Origin: Przewalskia tangutica
Lineage: Eukaryota > Streptophyta > Magnoliopsida > Solanales > Solanaceae
DNA: 64,000 nucleotides
Assembly: GCA_029844215.1 (NCBI GenBank)
Contig: CM056737.1
Coordinates: forward strand, 24,549,851 to 24,613,850
Direction: 5' to 3'
Part shown: one piece after another, positions 11,251-23,439 of the stretch
Numbering within the stretch: the first letter of the stretch is position 1
Layout of the letters: each line of letters starts with the position of its first letter
Position numbers and translations under genes: made by a program
The notes under the pieces: model-generated
Told to the model about the DNA's origin: nothing
The model's input: the letters and a program-made list of their open reading frames with translations, nothing else
The model's database searches: none

Positions 11251-14204
11251 TGTTACACCCCGTATTTACAAGACATGTTTTAAGGTAGTACGTAAGAGCT
11301 CACAAGTGTTAAGATTTGAGACTTGTAAAAAATTATCGGAATTATGGAATTGTCGGAAAAACGTAATATTGTGACGAATGGGAGGGCGACACGTGTCACC
11401 CCCCTTAGTGATGTCTTGGACGAATTTTACATGGGCACAAGGGTCATTTGACCCTTGTTAGGAAGACAAGTCTTGCTAGCCTTAGAGCTTGACAACATTG
11501 ACTAAGTCAATGACCCCACATAGACTTGATATTTAGTAGAAACTCATCCAAACCTCACAAGTGTTCTAATCTACCCCCTCCAATGTTTTATATATTCATT
11601 CACATTGCAAGACTAGTTCCATACTTAGAAACATTTCCACAAATATTGTGCTACACCTTGAGGTGCTCTCGGCCAAGCTCACTTCCAAGAAGAAATTTTT
11701 TTAGTTTCTTGTTCTTTAAGCTCCACACTTTAAACCAAGGTTCCTATGTGTATTGTAAGCTTATCTCAATAGAAAAATCTTGGAAAAAAATAGTTTACGG
11801 GTTAGTCGCAAAACGAAAACCTAAGGGTCTTTCTAGGTTTTGGATTGGAAGTTGAAGGAAAGTTGTTGGTATGGTTCTAAGGGTCTCAACGAGCGGATTG
11901 AAGTGTCTTGGAGAGGTTCTAAACTACTAGAGCGACTTAGTTGGAATTGGATTAAGATTCGTTGAGGTATAATTTTGTCCTTTAATGTGTTACAAGATTA
12001 TATATTTATATTGTTGTTGTTAGCTTTACGTGTTGCTAGCATGAAGTTGATATGTAGAAGTTTATAAGGATTGTGGATTGATTGTAGCATTGGAAATCCG
12101 GAATGTAATATAAGCCATGTTAAGTTGGATTTCAATTTAGTCGTTATTAGAATCGTCGCATGTTATTGATTTTAAGATTGTGGTAGTTTTAACCAAATGC
12201 GACTTGATATCATGTTATGATTAACAATTTGGATTGAAATGGAAATTTGATAAGTATTGGTATGGTTGAACTCTAGGTGGTCGAATTTGGACTTTTAGTT
12301 TGTTATTCATTTGCATTGGACTACTTTCTAAATTGTGAGCCAATTGGGGCTGTTTAGTTATTCATTTGTATTGGACTACCTTCTTTATTGTTGTGAGCCA
12401 ATTGGGGCTGTTTGGTTATTGTATTTCGGCCTTGAAAAAGGTGGCAAAGTGAGTAGAAACAAAGGAGGTGCTGTCCGATTTTCCGTAGAATTTAGCGACT
12501 TAGCACTTAGAATATTCTACGTTTGAATTAAGAGGTTAATGGACGTATTGTGGCCATTATAGGTTGAAGTACTTTGGAGCCTTTTTGCAACTTGTCGCTA
12601 GTCGTCGCGAGGTATGTGAACCTCTTCTTTCTTTGGCATGATCCTACGTATGAAATCTCCATGTGATAGTATTTCAAGATTCCTTCTACTCTTAGAAGTT
12701 AAGAAGTATTTACATTGTTGAATCTAAGTTAAGAGTATGTTTAAATTGTCCTAAGTCCTTACTAGGTCTTATGGGAGACGTTGGTAAGAACGGTTAGGAA
12801 GTTATGAGATTTGATTTAAAGGCTATGTGTCTTGATTTGTTTAAAGTAAGTAAGTGGATTTTATGTTCGAAAATGACTTGAATTTAAATGTGAAAGGGGA
12901 TTGATTTTAAAAGTGGAAGTTATATGATTTTAAGGGAATGAATTACTTGGTTTTGGAAGGTATGGAACTTTATATGTTTTTGTATAAGTAATTGGGCTTT
13001 AAAGGAAGTATGTTATGAAGTTTGAAGACTAAGAACTTTGATTGTCTTTTAAGGATTATGAAGTTTTAAGCGATACGATTCTTTTTAAGTATGTATGTAC
13101 GTAGTATCTTTGGATCCCGTTTTCCTAAATGTTGTAGGAATAAAAGTGACATAAGTTCTCTAAAATGAATGGTTGTTATAATAGCTTTATGGGAAGTTGT
13201 TATGACGACTTAAGAAGAAGTGAAATGATGGTTTAAAAATGTTATGTAAGGAAAAATACACCGAGCCTACGAATAGGCCGGATTACGTTATGAGATACAC
13301 CGAGCCTACACATAGGCCGAATTACGCCATATTACCCCGAGCCTTCACATAGGCCGGGTTACGTCATCTTACACCGAGCCCCACAGGCGGATTATGCTAC
13401 ATGATTCCACAAGACACCGAGCCCGGCGGGCGGATTATGCTACATTCCATTAGCACCGAGCCCCACAGCGGGCGGATTATGCCACATGATTTATGAGTAC
13501 ACCGTGTCCATAATGGGCGGACACGTTATCACGTATGGATAATCAAAGTAAGCTCCCAAATAAGAAGTCCTCCATAATGGGTCGGATTATGTTATGTAAG
13601 ATATGTAAGTTATGTGAAAACTGAATTAAACTCTTAAGTATGTATGTAAGAATATGTTGTTAAATTTTATTGAAAGAAGGAAGAAGCAGTTAATATATGA
13701 TTGATTTCGAGTTAAAAGGACATTCTTTTATACAGAGACGATTTGGTTATTGCATTTTATGTCTGTTCCATACTCGGACTGTTATGCGAATTCTTCGGGT
13801 GCTGCGTTCATGCCCGCAGTTATAGGTACCAGTTGGTGATCCTTGCTCTTAGGATCTCTGTTGATTTTGGAAAGAAGCTCATTTCACTCAGAGGCTTATC
13901 TTTTACGGTTTCCCTGATATGGTAGACTTATGTACATTCAGGGGTATGGCGGGGCCCTGTCCGCAGCTTGTAATTCTTAAGTGCTGTAGTTACATATTGT
14001 GGTCGTTTGTAAAAGGAAAGGGACGTGATCGTTGTTATGTATATGTATATGTGTCGGAAGGTAGCCTTATCGGCTAACTGTGGTTTAATTTCTCGTTATT
14101 TTATTTTATAAGTTTCATGTATGTTCCGCTGCTATTCTCTGATGTATACCTGTAAGGGTGCCCAGGTAGGGCATCGGTCGCGGGCCCAGGGTCGGGTCGT
14201 GACA
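11251..14204 (+). mobile_element. S2 solo LTR of a diverged subfamily (2954 bp)
   Basis: Begins TGTTACACCCCGTATTT and ends GGGTCGTGACA, flanked by CCCTA. It shares isolated blocks with the main family: GACACGTGTCACCC near 11390, TCGTCGCGAGGTATGTGA near 12602, the TAATGGGAAGTT-like block near 13190 and the last 400 bp. Between them it is largely different. It has its own repeat cassette and no clear copy of the CTATAAATACCCC promoter. Several ORFs up to 109 codons inside it show no recognisable protein. Confidence 0.9.
13259..13530 (+). repeat. S2 cassette: CACCGAGCC repeats
   Basis: About seven imperfect units of roughly 37-55 bp. Each has a CACCGAGCC-like head, then a short variable piece (CATAGGCCG or CCACAGG), then GGATTACG or GGATTATGC. 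It occupies the same backbone interval as the cassettes of the main family, but its sequence is unrelated. Confidence 0.85.
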
Positions 14205-14262
14205 CCCTACACTTGCCTAACACTTGGAAGGATCTTGGCCATTGGTTGGCCATTTCTTGACC

Positions 14263-14270
14263 TATAAATA
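14263..14270 (+). promoter_or_regulatory. LTR TATA box (S1)
   Basis: TATAAATA in GACCTATAAATACCCC, with CCATTGGTTGG about 25 bp upstream (an inverted CCAAT box). It lies about 410 bp into S1 when S2 is removed. Confidence 0.68.
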
Positions 14271-14323
14271 CCCCTCTAAGTTGATGAACTTCTTCATCCA
14301 AAATTGTTCAAAGTATTAAAAAT

Positions 14324-14375
14324 CCCCCCCCCCCCTTGTGTGAGCTTTTCGGCCCTCTCCCCCCCCCCCCCCCCC
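14324..14375 (+). repeat. Two long C homopolymers in S1
   Basis: Runs of 12 C (14324-14335) and 17 C (14359-14375) just downstream of the TATA box. Other LTRs have CTCCCCTTT-like mixed pyrimidines at the same place. Confidence 0.9.
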
Positions 14376-16184
14376 TCCTAGTTGTGCTTGGCCGAGAGCC
14401 TCCCCCCTCACTTTGTGGTGCCTAGCCCAGGGGTACCCCTAGCCTAAATTGTTTAGTATAATACCCCTTTTTGTGGTATAGAAATACTCTCCTAGTATTG
14501 TTGTAATGCCCAAATACCTTGTAGTATTCCCAAGGTTACACTTATACAAAAGCCCAGAAAATACTATATACTTTCTTTAGCCACTAAACGAAACCAAGGA
14601 AAACCTTCATAGTCGGTTGAAGTGTTAAGTAGAAGTTCGTAGAACTTCTAAGGTTGTTTCAAGCGGTTGGAGCACTCGAGTAGAGCTTAACGTTTCTCGA
14701 GCGACATTATACTTGGATAATTTATGGGCTCATCGAGGTAAATACTCTTGTCTTCTATTGTAATTGGAAATTACATCTTGTAGTAGTATAGAAATGAATA
14801 TAAGATTCATAGAAGAGATTTGAATGTAATAAGGATATTCTGAAAATGATTGAATGAAATCACTTGAGAAGAATATAAGTAGAAGTTAAGCGTACTTACA
14901 TAGAATTTGTATTCTGATGGTCGATAACCTTTATTGGTTGAATGTTTGCAAGTAGCATGTACTTAGAAGGTGGACAAGGCTAATGGGTTATACCGTGAGC
15001 GTTTTGCTTATAGTCGATAATCGTCGCGAGGTATGTGATTCTTCCTATACTCTTGAGCATGATATTTTAAAGGAAGAAATATATAAATGCGGTAGCGTCA
15101 CGTATGCTAATTGAGCGTGGTTATGCGGCAATGTCTTTTGACTTAAGCTGAATAATATATAGTAATGCGACGTGTGCTAATTGAGCGTAGTTATGCACGG
15201 CAATGTCTTTTGACTTAAGCTGAATAATAAGAAACTTGAAGTATGTCACAAAGAGTTAAGAAACCATTTTGAAAGAAGAGTAACACTTGGTTTTAAAGGT
15301 TTTAAAAAGAGTTATACTAGCTTTATGGGGAGTTAGGTATAACGTCTTAAGAGAGTAAAGAAAATGGTTTCTTGATTTTAGAAGTTAAGAGACTTGATCT
15401 TATAAGATAATAGACTTAACTTAAATGAATTAATATGAGTTTGTGTGAAACCTCATCCCAGTGAGGAATGAGACGTGGTTTTAAAAGGAATAATGTTTTC
15501 TTGATTTCAAAATCAGAATGTGTATCGACAAACCACCGCGGCGTTAATAAAGGAAAATGTATTGAATAATGAAGTATTATTAAAACGTAGAAACCTCCAT
15601 CTGCATAGAAGCTAAGATGAGACAAAATGATATTACATTTTCTAGATCATGGCTGCTTAATAAGATTGATTATGAACAAGAATAACTACTACTTTATGGC
15701 ATATGTTACTCAATTGTTTTAAAAAGAGATTAAGACATTGAACTATGAAACTTTTCTAAAAAGAGACTTACGCAATTGAAATTAGGCAACCGAACTTTAG
15801 GAAAAGAAGGGCATTGTGTTGTCTTAAAATGGTTTAAACATAAAGTGTTATAACAAGCTTTATGGGAAGTTGGTTATAACGACTTTATGAAAACAAAGAA
15901 GGTTTTATCATTGGTTTTAATGTGGTAACTGGACTTTAAAAAGAGAAGTGTTTTGGTCTAAAAAAAAGGCATGGTATTGCCTTAATTGGTTTTAAAAAGG
16001 AAAGTATGGAAGTTGTTTTGGTTTACTTAAAAGATGTAAGTCACTCTATTTTTATACTACGGGTATCGGGTGACTTTTATAAAGGAATGGATCTCTTTAA
16101 AAGGAATTTAACGTCGTAGTACTTTAGGAGTTAAAACCCGACTTTGGCATAAAATGAAAGTACTTTGAGTTGTGTATAACTTAC

Positions 16185-16284
16185 TATGCTTGTTGTTGTG
16201 AAACTTGCCTATGCTTGTTGTTGTGAAACTTGCCTATGCTTGTTGTTGTGAAACTTGCCTATGCTTGTTGTGATAGCCTTTGTT
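16185..16284 (+). repeat. 25-bp tandem array, four copies (S1)
   Basis: Units TATGCTTGTTGTTGTGAAAC plus TTGCC start at 16185, 16210, 16235 and 16260 with exact 25-bp spacing. Same unit as the larger array in E1. Confidence 0.95.
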
Positions 16285-16415
16285 GTGCAAGAATTGTGTT
16301 TCTATACTAGCGTCTCGATGGAGAATTCGGTTGACTTGTTGAGAACTTAATCGACGCGTCCGGACGGAGAAATTCCGCAGTGCGTCCTGTTGATAGTGCT
16401 ACTTTTGCTAAACGC

Positions 16416-16612
16416 TTTGGACATACTGACACGATGCGTAGCGCACGGGTATGCTTCCATTTGGAATGTCGTCTTATTGTTTCCCTTTGGACATACTGAC
16501 ACGATGCGTAGCGCGGTATGCTTCCATTTGGAATGTTGTCTTAGTGTTTCCCCTTTGGACATATCGACACGATCGCGTGCACGCATGCTCCCATTTGGAT
16601 TCTTGTCTTGTT
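16416..16612 (+). repeat. LTR cassette type gamma (S1): three units of 68-70 bp
   Basis: Units start at 16416, 16486 and 16554. Each contains TTTGGACATACTGACACGAT, GCGTAGCGC, GTATGCTTCCATTTGGAAT and a TGTCTTATTGTTTCC tail. Not seen in any other LTR of the window. Confidence 0.9.
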
Positions 16613-17204
16613 GCTATCATATCATAAATCATGGTGAGGAAGGAATTCCACGAGCACAGTGATGATTTGAGGGCGTGAGTCCACGACTTGATATATTTAT
16701 ATGTTGTCTTGTAGTTTGGTTATCATACATGTCTCCCGCTTTATATAACCGCTATGATTTCATTTACGATTTTCTGATTCACATACGTACTGTTATCGAC
16801 CTCCTTGGGGTTGCGTTCACGCCGCGGTAGAAGTACATCGATTGTCGATCCTCGCGTTTAGGATCTCATTTCAGCGTATTGGAAGCTCGTTCCTTGGAGG
16901 CTTATCTTTGGTATGTTACCACAGTGCAGGTTCTTGTGCATTGAGGGTATGGCGTGGCCTGTCCGTCATAGTTGTTGTATAAATCTTAGAGTGCTGCAGA
17001 AATATTGTGGCAGGTTGTAAGGATTATGCTTGTTCAAATGTCTATACATATATGTTGAAGGCAACCATTTTGGTTGGCCTATTTTCTTTATCTTGATCCA
17101 TGTCTATTTAAATGTTTAAGTTTTTATTCATTGGTTTTCTCGACGATGTTGTATCACTAGGGTGCACAGGGTAAGGCACGATTGCCCGAGGTTCGGTCGT
17201 GACA

Positions 17205-18616
17205 ATTTCCTAGATCATGGCTGCTTTAATAAGAATCATTATAAACAAGCATTAATTTTCTTAAATTTCCAAAGTAAGGAACTTGATTTCTAAAAGAAAA
17301 GAGACTTGAGGAATTGAAGAGTTTAGGTTTAAAAGAAAGACATGGTTTTGTCTTAAATTGGTTTAAAACATAAAGTGTTATAACGACTTTATGGGAAGTT
17401 AGTTATAACGACTTTATGAAAGCAAAATAATGGTTTTATCATTGGTTTTAAAATGGTAACTTGACTTTAAAAGGAGAAGTGTTTGATCTAAAAGAAGGCA
17501 TGGTATTGTCTTAATTTGGTTTAAAAGGAAAGTATGAAAGTTGTTTTGGTTTACTTAAAATATTAGTCACTCTATTTTGATAATACGGCATCGGTGACCT
17601 TTGTAAAGAAATGGATCTTTTAAAAGAATTTAACGACGTAGTACTTTGGGTTAAAACCGACTTTGGCATAAAATGAAAGTACTTGAGTGTGTAACTTGCC
17701 TATGTTTGCGTGTGATAGCCTTGTCGTGCTAGTATTGTATTTCTATACCACCGCGTCTCGATGGAGGCGACTGATTTGTTATGATCTTACTTGGGCGCAC
17801 TGCAGCGACGGAGCATTCCACGTGCACGCTGCGATTATTATTTCACGGACTAGCTCCACGAGGTTTTACCGATTCGACGTATCCGTAGTTGGCTCGTACT
17901 TGCCCGAAGTCGTGGCTGATTCGGTATCCGGTAGTTTGCCTTCGTACTTGCCCGTTCGGTTTGTGGCGAAGTCTCGTGATTCGGCCAGTATCGGTAGTTA
18001 GTCTTCAGATGCCGCCTACCACGTGGCGCGGGTGGTATCGGTAGTTGGCTTCGTACTTGCCCCGGCCAGCCGTGGTATGGTTATGTAGATTTGTTGGTAC
18101 GGCTTTGGTATCACGGTAGTTGGCTTTCGTATTGCGGTCGGTTGATGATGTGACTTTGGTATCTGGTAGTTAGCCTTCGTTTGCCGCGATTTATTTTATG
18201 ACACAGGGACTCGGTGTTCACGTACTTCTTGGTGTTATTATATCATGATGCCGCGGTGAGGAAGGTATTCCACGGGCATGATTGATGTTGTGGCGTGAGA
18301 CCCGTAGTTATATTTGAGTGATGACTTTGAGGCGTGAGTCCGGACTTGGCGATGTGCCATATTATATGCATGGAGTTTGGTTATCATATATGTCTCTGCT
18401 TTATATAGACTACTATGATTTCATTTACGATATTGATTTCGCCACATACTTGGTACTGTTATGCGACCTCCTTGGGGGTTGCTCATGCAGCAGTAGAGGC
18501 ATCATTGTGGATCCTCGCCAGATCACGCCAAAGATTTTGGGAAGCTCCGTTTCTCCGGAGGCTTATCTTTTGGTATAGTCCCCTGTCACTGTAGGTACTT
18601 GTACATTCAGGGGTAT
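17205..18616 (+). mobile_element. E2 3' LTR, second part
   Basis: Resumes after S1 exactly where 10896 stops, through an alpha cassette. It is interrupted at 18616 by E3. The final 400-500 bp of this LTR, and E2's right duplication, are not in the window because E3 and its nested elements extend past 64000. Confidence 0.9.
17878..18205 (+). repeat. LTR cassette type alpha (E2 3' LTR)
   Basis: Six imperfect units on the GGTATC-GGTAGTT-GCTTCGTACTTGCC pattern, near 17878, 17921, 17978, 18030, 18100 and 18151. They parallel the units of E2's 5' LTR one for one. Confidence 0.82.
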
Positions 18617-19276
18617 TGTTATACCCCGTAGTTCCAGGGTATGTATGTGAGGACGTACGTACGAGAATACGACATTGAAATTGGAAAGGAAGAAAGAGGT
18701 GATTTTTCCACGGAAAAGTTTCCGGTTTTTGTGAAGGAGAAAGGTTCGTTAATGGGAATTGGATTCCCAGATTTGGTATTCGGACTTCTTGGAATATTAG
18801 AGAATTATGGAATTTTATTTTGGAAATGGTCAGTGGGGCCACGGAGAAATTTACGGTTTTGGGGCCCACTTTGTTTTGAGATTTTGGCCATTGTGGATAT
18901 TTTCTAAGATGAAATATTTTGGGCGAGTAGGAGGCGACACGTGTCACCCCAGGTGGCTTGGCCGAATTTCACTTTGTACAACACCCGACAGAGTCGTTTT
19001 CACTAAACGTTTTACTAAACTTGCGAAGGGAAAAATCGGCTATGTCATTTATAATTTTGGATTTTTCCGAGAGACGAAACATTTTGGACCAACGGGAGGG
19101 TGACATGTGTCACCTCGCATTGGAAGGCGGCATTTGGACGAAAATGGTGAGTTGGGTTAGGTAGGATATTTTGTGCAAGTTGTTGTGGTAGATGGATGTG
19201 CACTTGGCTTAAATCTAGCCCTACACTTGCCTTGCACTTGGCATAATCTTGGCCATTGGTTGGTCATTTCTTGACC

Positions 19277-19284
19277 TATAAATA
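19277..19284 (+). promoter_or_regulatory. LTR TATA box (E3 5' LTR)
   Basis: TATAAATA in TGACCTATAAATACCCC with CCATTGGTTGG upstream. About 660 bp from the LTR start because of the extra upstream segment. Confidence 0.66.
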
Positions 19285-20019
19285 CCCCCCTTGTTGAAGA
19301 GTTATTTCATCCTAAATTGAGCAATCTTTCTAAGTCTCAAATCCCTCCCTCTCCCTCTTGTTGTTTTCGCCCACCACCCCCTCCCTTTGAGAAGCTCTGG
19401 CCGAGAGCAACCCTCCTAGCCTAGCCAAACCTACCCCATCCCTTGGTTGAAAAGTTGCCTCTAGTATTGTTATAATGCCTAAAATACCCTAGCCCAAATC
19501 CCTTAGTCCTTAGTAGAAGTTGTGAAGAACTTCTAAGGTTTTCGAGCTACGGAGCGCACAACCAGAGCTAAACCTTGCTCAGCGTGACTTTTATCTAGGA
19601 TATTATTGGGCTTACCGAGGTAAATAACCTTATCCTCCTTTTGTAAAAGAAAGTACATACTTGTAAGTATAGGAATAAGTATAAATACTTAGAAGGATAT
19701 TAAGAATATAATTGAATGATATCACAGAAGGGTTTAAAAGATGAATAATAGAATCAGATTTACATGGGACTGTTTTCTGCGAAGAGACTTGAGTAGCTCA
19801 CCGGTAGGGTGCTGCCCAAATGTCCATAGAATAACGAACCTCTCGCTAGAGCTTTATACAAGATACCAGACGTTGATAGACGATTTGATCGTATAGGTCG
19901 ATTCTCTGCGCGACATATTCAACTTGGCGGTGGATTTCACGAGAAGGTATGTGATTCTTCCTATCCTCTTGAGCATGATATTTTAAAGAATATGTATATA
20001 GTGCCAGACGACGTGTGTT

Positions 20020-20135
20020 AATCGAATAATAATTACGGCAATGTCTTGGACTTAAGCACGAATAATAATTACGCAATGTCTTGGACTTAAGCACGAATAA
20101 TAATTACTAATGTCTTACGACTTAAGCCCGAATAA
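20020..20135 (+). repeat. Second variable tandem site in E3 5' LTR
   Basis: Three imperfect units of about 43 bp, each with AATAATAATTACG, CAATGTCTT and GACTTAAGC. It lies 50-150 bp downstream of the GGTATGTGATTCTTCC block. Other LTRs have one to three different-length units at this place. Confidence 0.75.
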
Positions 20136-21131
20136 AAGAATCTGAAGTAGTTCAAAAGAATTAAGAAACCTTTTTGAAAGAAGAGTAACACTTGGTTTTA
20201 AAAGCTTAAGAGTTATACTAGCTTTATGGGAAGTTAGGTATAACGGCTTAAGAGTGATAAAAAGAACGATTTATTGATTTAAGGAAATAAGAGACTTGAC
20301 TTATTATACTAATATGAATTTTGTTAAAAAGTGTGAAACCTCATTCGTGAGTAAATAGTATTTTTGGTTTTCAAAAGGAATGATGTTTTACCGATTAGAA
20401 TGAATGTCGAACAAACCACAGCAGCGCTAATAAAGGGAAATGTTTTGACTAATAAAGTATTATTAAAACCAGTAGAAACTTCCATCTGCATAGGAGCTAA
20501 GATGAGACAAAATGATATTACATTTCCTAGATCATGGCTGCTGTAATAAGATTGTTATGAACAATAATAACCTACTCACACATAAGGTATATGTTTCTCA
20601 AATTGTTTTAAATGATTAAAACTATGAACTACGAAACCTTTCGAAAATGAGAAACTTGAGTAATTGAAATTAGGCAAACTTGAGCGTTGGGAAAAGCATG
20701 TTGTTACTTGATTTTACAAAGAGAAGTGTTCTGATTTACTTCAAAAGATAATCACTCTATTTTTATACTACAGGTATTAAGTGAGTTTTGTGAAAGAAAC
20801 GGATCTTTTAAAAGAGTAATACATGAAGTACTTTGGGGCTAAAAACCCGAACTTGTTAACATAATGTAGAAAGTACCTTGTGTGAATAACTTGATTGTAT
20901 TGATTTGTGATAGTCTTGTAATACTTTCTTGTTGACGTGATAAGGAAACATGTTAGGATGCTACGTGAGTTAGTATCTTGTGATGTTTGTGTAAAGGGGT
21001 TTTCCCTTATTGTGCTTAGGTTGTTTAAACGATAAAATGTCATGTTGATATTATATCACTCATGATTCCGGGGGTTAAGCTGCCCTCCGATGCGGGGTAG
21101 ACTCAGGCGGGTCTAGTGACCTATGATTCGA

Positions 21132-21410
21132 GAATACCTTATGCAGTGCAGATGGCCGGCGCGGAACTACGGAGTTCCGTGTTAGTACGCGCCTTGTGGT
21201 CATGCGGTCTTTGTGGCCACGCGGACGGGCGAGTCCAGACGCCGCCGGGAGTAGCTACCCTCGATGCGGAATACCTCACGCGGCCATCGAGTGGCCCGCG
21301 AGCTACGGAAGTTCTGTGGCTAGACGCGACATTAGATACCGGGCGAGTGGCCGCTTTGATCATGCGACGGCCTAGACAGATCTCATGATACGCTTTACGA
21401 CCTTGTTGGT
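21132..21410 (+). repeat. LTR cassette type beta (E3 5' LTR)
   Basis: Two imperfect units about 137 bp apart, starting GAATACCT at 21132 and 21269. They contain ATGCGG-type short repeats, a GAGCTACG-like block and GAAGTTC-like ends. Same cassette as E4, S3 and the middle LTR of E5. Confidence 0.8.
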
Positions 21411-22003
21411 ACGCGGGTTTTAGTAGTCGGCTATGCCTTCGCATTTATCCCGCACGGTTTTATGATGACTTTGAGGGCGTGAGTCACGACTTGACATGAT
21501 CGCTATTTTTGTGAACTGAGTTTTGCTATCATACATGTCTCCCGCTTTATAGACTACTATGATTTCATTTACGTATTTTCGCCACATACTTGGTACTGTT
21601 AGATCGACCTCCTTCGGGCCGCGTTCATGCCGCAGTAAAGGTACTCCTACCGTTGATCCACGTTCTTAGGATCACCGTTTTGCATTGGGAAAGCTCCGCT
21701 TCTCCTGAGTCTTAGCATTTTGGTATGGTCCACTGTCGTTATAGATATTTGCATTCAGGGTATGGCGGCCCCGTCCCGCCATTGTTGTTTTAAACTCTTA
21801 GAGGTCCAGACTGTAAGGTTGGGATATAACTGCTCATTTTGGGGTACTTATATACATATATGCCGAAAGGCAACTTTTTCCTAAACCGTGTCTTATTTAT
21901 ACTTTGTTTCATATCTTGGTTGTTTTATATTCGCTGATTTCTACGATGTATGACTACTTGGGTGCGGGTAAGGCACGATCCGCCCCGAACGGTCGTGACA
22001 AAG

Positions 22004-22014
22004 TGGTATCGAGC
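22004..22014 (+). promoter_or_regulatory. Primer-binding site, altered (E3)
   Basis: TGGTATCGAGC, lacking two bases relative to TGGTATCAGAGC. The same altered form is seen in E4 and E5. Confidence 0.75.
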
Positions 22015-22202
22015 GATTAGTCCGAAAAGTGTCTACTGCACCGTATCTAGTAGAGTCTTGATTATCGGTGTGTTGTGCACCACACCAATAATCGAGAGGC
22101 TATAGGATATTTAGGATTGGTTTCATTCTTCTCACTCTGAGATCGTGCTTTAGAGTCGTGTTATAAGTTGGACCTCTAACGTATTCCTTTCCTTTACCGA
22201 TT

Positions 22203-23118
22203 ATGCCTCACGCCAGCAACTCGGGCCCGAAGGCAAGGCAGCCAAGGAGTCGCGAGTAAATCTGAGATTTAGAAGCACAGCCCAATCATCACTGGGTGAT
22301 GCTTGTGCGGGAGTTACGAGGCGCCGCCAGTGCAGAGTTTGGTACAGGCAGCGATTCTACTGCGGCCATGACATCTGGACTTTCAGTTCCACGACTTGGA
22401 GCAGAAAATATGGATTGGAAGGAGACGGCCCTGTTACTAGCAAGGGACTTGGCAGCCAGAGAGTATTTTATGTACCGGTATACCAAGGATATTGATGTTT
22501 ATCTAAAGAAGGGTTGTGAGGAAGTAGCTCTTGATCAGAACGAGCCAAAGCCTTGCTCAGATTATGTCTGTGGGCTGAAAGAGGTAGATATCGACAGATT
22601 AAACAAGATCAGCAGAAGAGGGCCCGATTGGTAGGATCATTTGGTAACTCTCGAGGCGAACCGCCTCGACAGCAGATTAGACATGCGCCTCCGCGGCGAG
22701 TGTCCTCCACGTGGTTGATTTTCCTCAGTGTTCACAGTGTGGCAGGCGTCATCCCGGGAAGTGCCGTCTTTTTACTGGGGCTTGTTTTTCTTGCGGCCGT
22801 CAGGGCCATATGGCGAGGGAATGTTCTATGAGGAAGGATGCAAGTAGGAAGACTCAGCCTACCAGATCAGTTGCGGATTCAGTGGTGCAGAAAGGAAGGG
22901 GTGTTAGCCAGAGGCCACCCCACCGTGCCGTTGTGGTCGGTGTCATTCGGGGGAGTGTCGTGCTTCTCCGACAGCTTGTTATGTTTGCGGCCAGCAGGGC
23001 CATTTTGCGAGAAATTGTCCAACCAGAGTTGGCGGGGATGTGGGGACTCAGCCTTCGGGATCAGTGGATAGTTCATCACCTTCCCCAGCTATGCGCCCAG
23101 CAGGGCGAGATTGATTAG
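22203..23118 (+). pseudogene. gag: gag remnant, E3 (short core, duplicated zinc knuckle)
   Basis: Start at the ATG at 22203 (MPHAS...). A frame at 22296-22634 covers the N-terminal part and jumps straight to YRYTKDIDVYLKKGCEEVAL. That segment corresponds to HRYVTGLDDYL in E2. The capsid core carrying WDEFSGAFLAHF in E2 is absent, so this gag is internally deleted. The nucleocapsid part has two successive modules. The first is CSQCGRRHPGKC then CFSCGRQGHMAREC (about 22735-22830). The second, in another frame, is CGRCHSGEC then CYVCGQQGHFARNC (about 22930-23025). Related copies have one. Frameshifts near 22640 and 22900 break the gene. Confidence 0.85.
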
Positions 23119-23439
23119 AACGACCTAGGGGAAGTGCCGCGTAGATACAGGTATATCCTTAACCCTTTAGAGATTTATATGTGTAGTAAGATGCGAATGT
23201 CTTAAGTATTGTTTTCGGTTAGCATGGTGTTACTGTGATTAGGAATCATGATTAGTTAACCGGGTAAGATTGGGGGGATAGAGAGAGTGGGAGCCTTAGA
23301 ATATTATACGTAGAGACCTTAGAGGCGAGGCCATCTTTGGTAAAAGAATTATTTCGTGTTTGACCCTTATCGAGGTGCATAGTATACGTGAGATATTTTT
23401 GTGGGATGAATCCCTGAGTGATGTGAAATGAAAGAGGGT

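Larger units (their letters stand above)
10897..17204 (+). mobile_element. S1 solo LTR (about 3349 bp without nested S2)
   Basis: Starts TGTTATACCCCGTATTT and ends GTCGTGACA, flanked by perfect ATTTC duplications. It has no primer site, gag or second LTR, so it is the product of LTR-LTR recombination. It is split by S2 at 11250. It carries the gamma cassette and four copies of the 25-bp unit. It lies inside E2's 3' LTR and is therefore younger than E2. Confidence 0.94.
18617..22000 (+). mobile_element. E3 5' LTR (3384 bp, chimeric start)
   Basis: Starts TGTTATACCCCGTAGTTCC and ends CGGTCGTGACA. The first 350 bp is subtype A', as in E2's 3' LTR. At about 18965 it switches to the common subtype, restarting near its base 100 (ACACCCGACAGAGTCG). 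It therefore holds two upstream dyads: 18934-18950, and again near 19100. The left flank GGTAT (18612-18616) is the expected duplication, but the right partner lies outside the window. It carries a beta cassette. Confidence 0.9.

Noticed and set aside
11526..11855. 109-codon frame in S2, and other frames of about 100 codons inside LTRs
   Set aside because: No recognisable domain, not shared with other LTR copies, and placed in non-coding LTR backbone.
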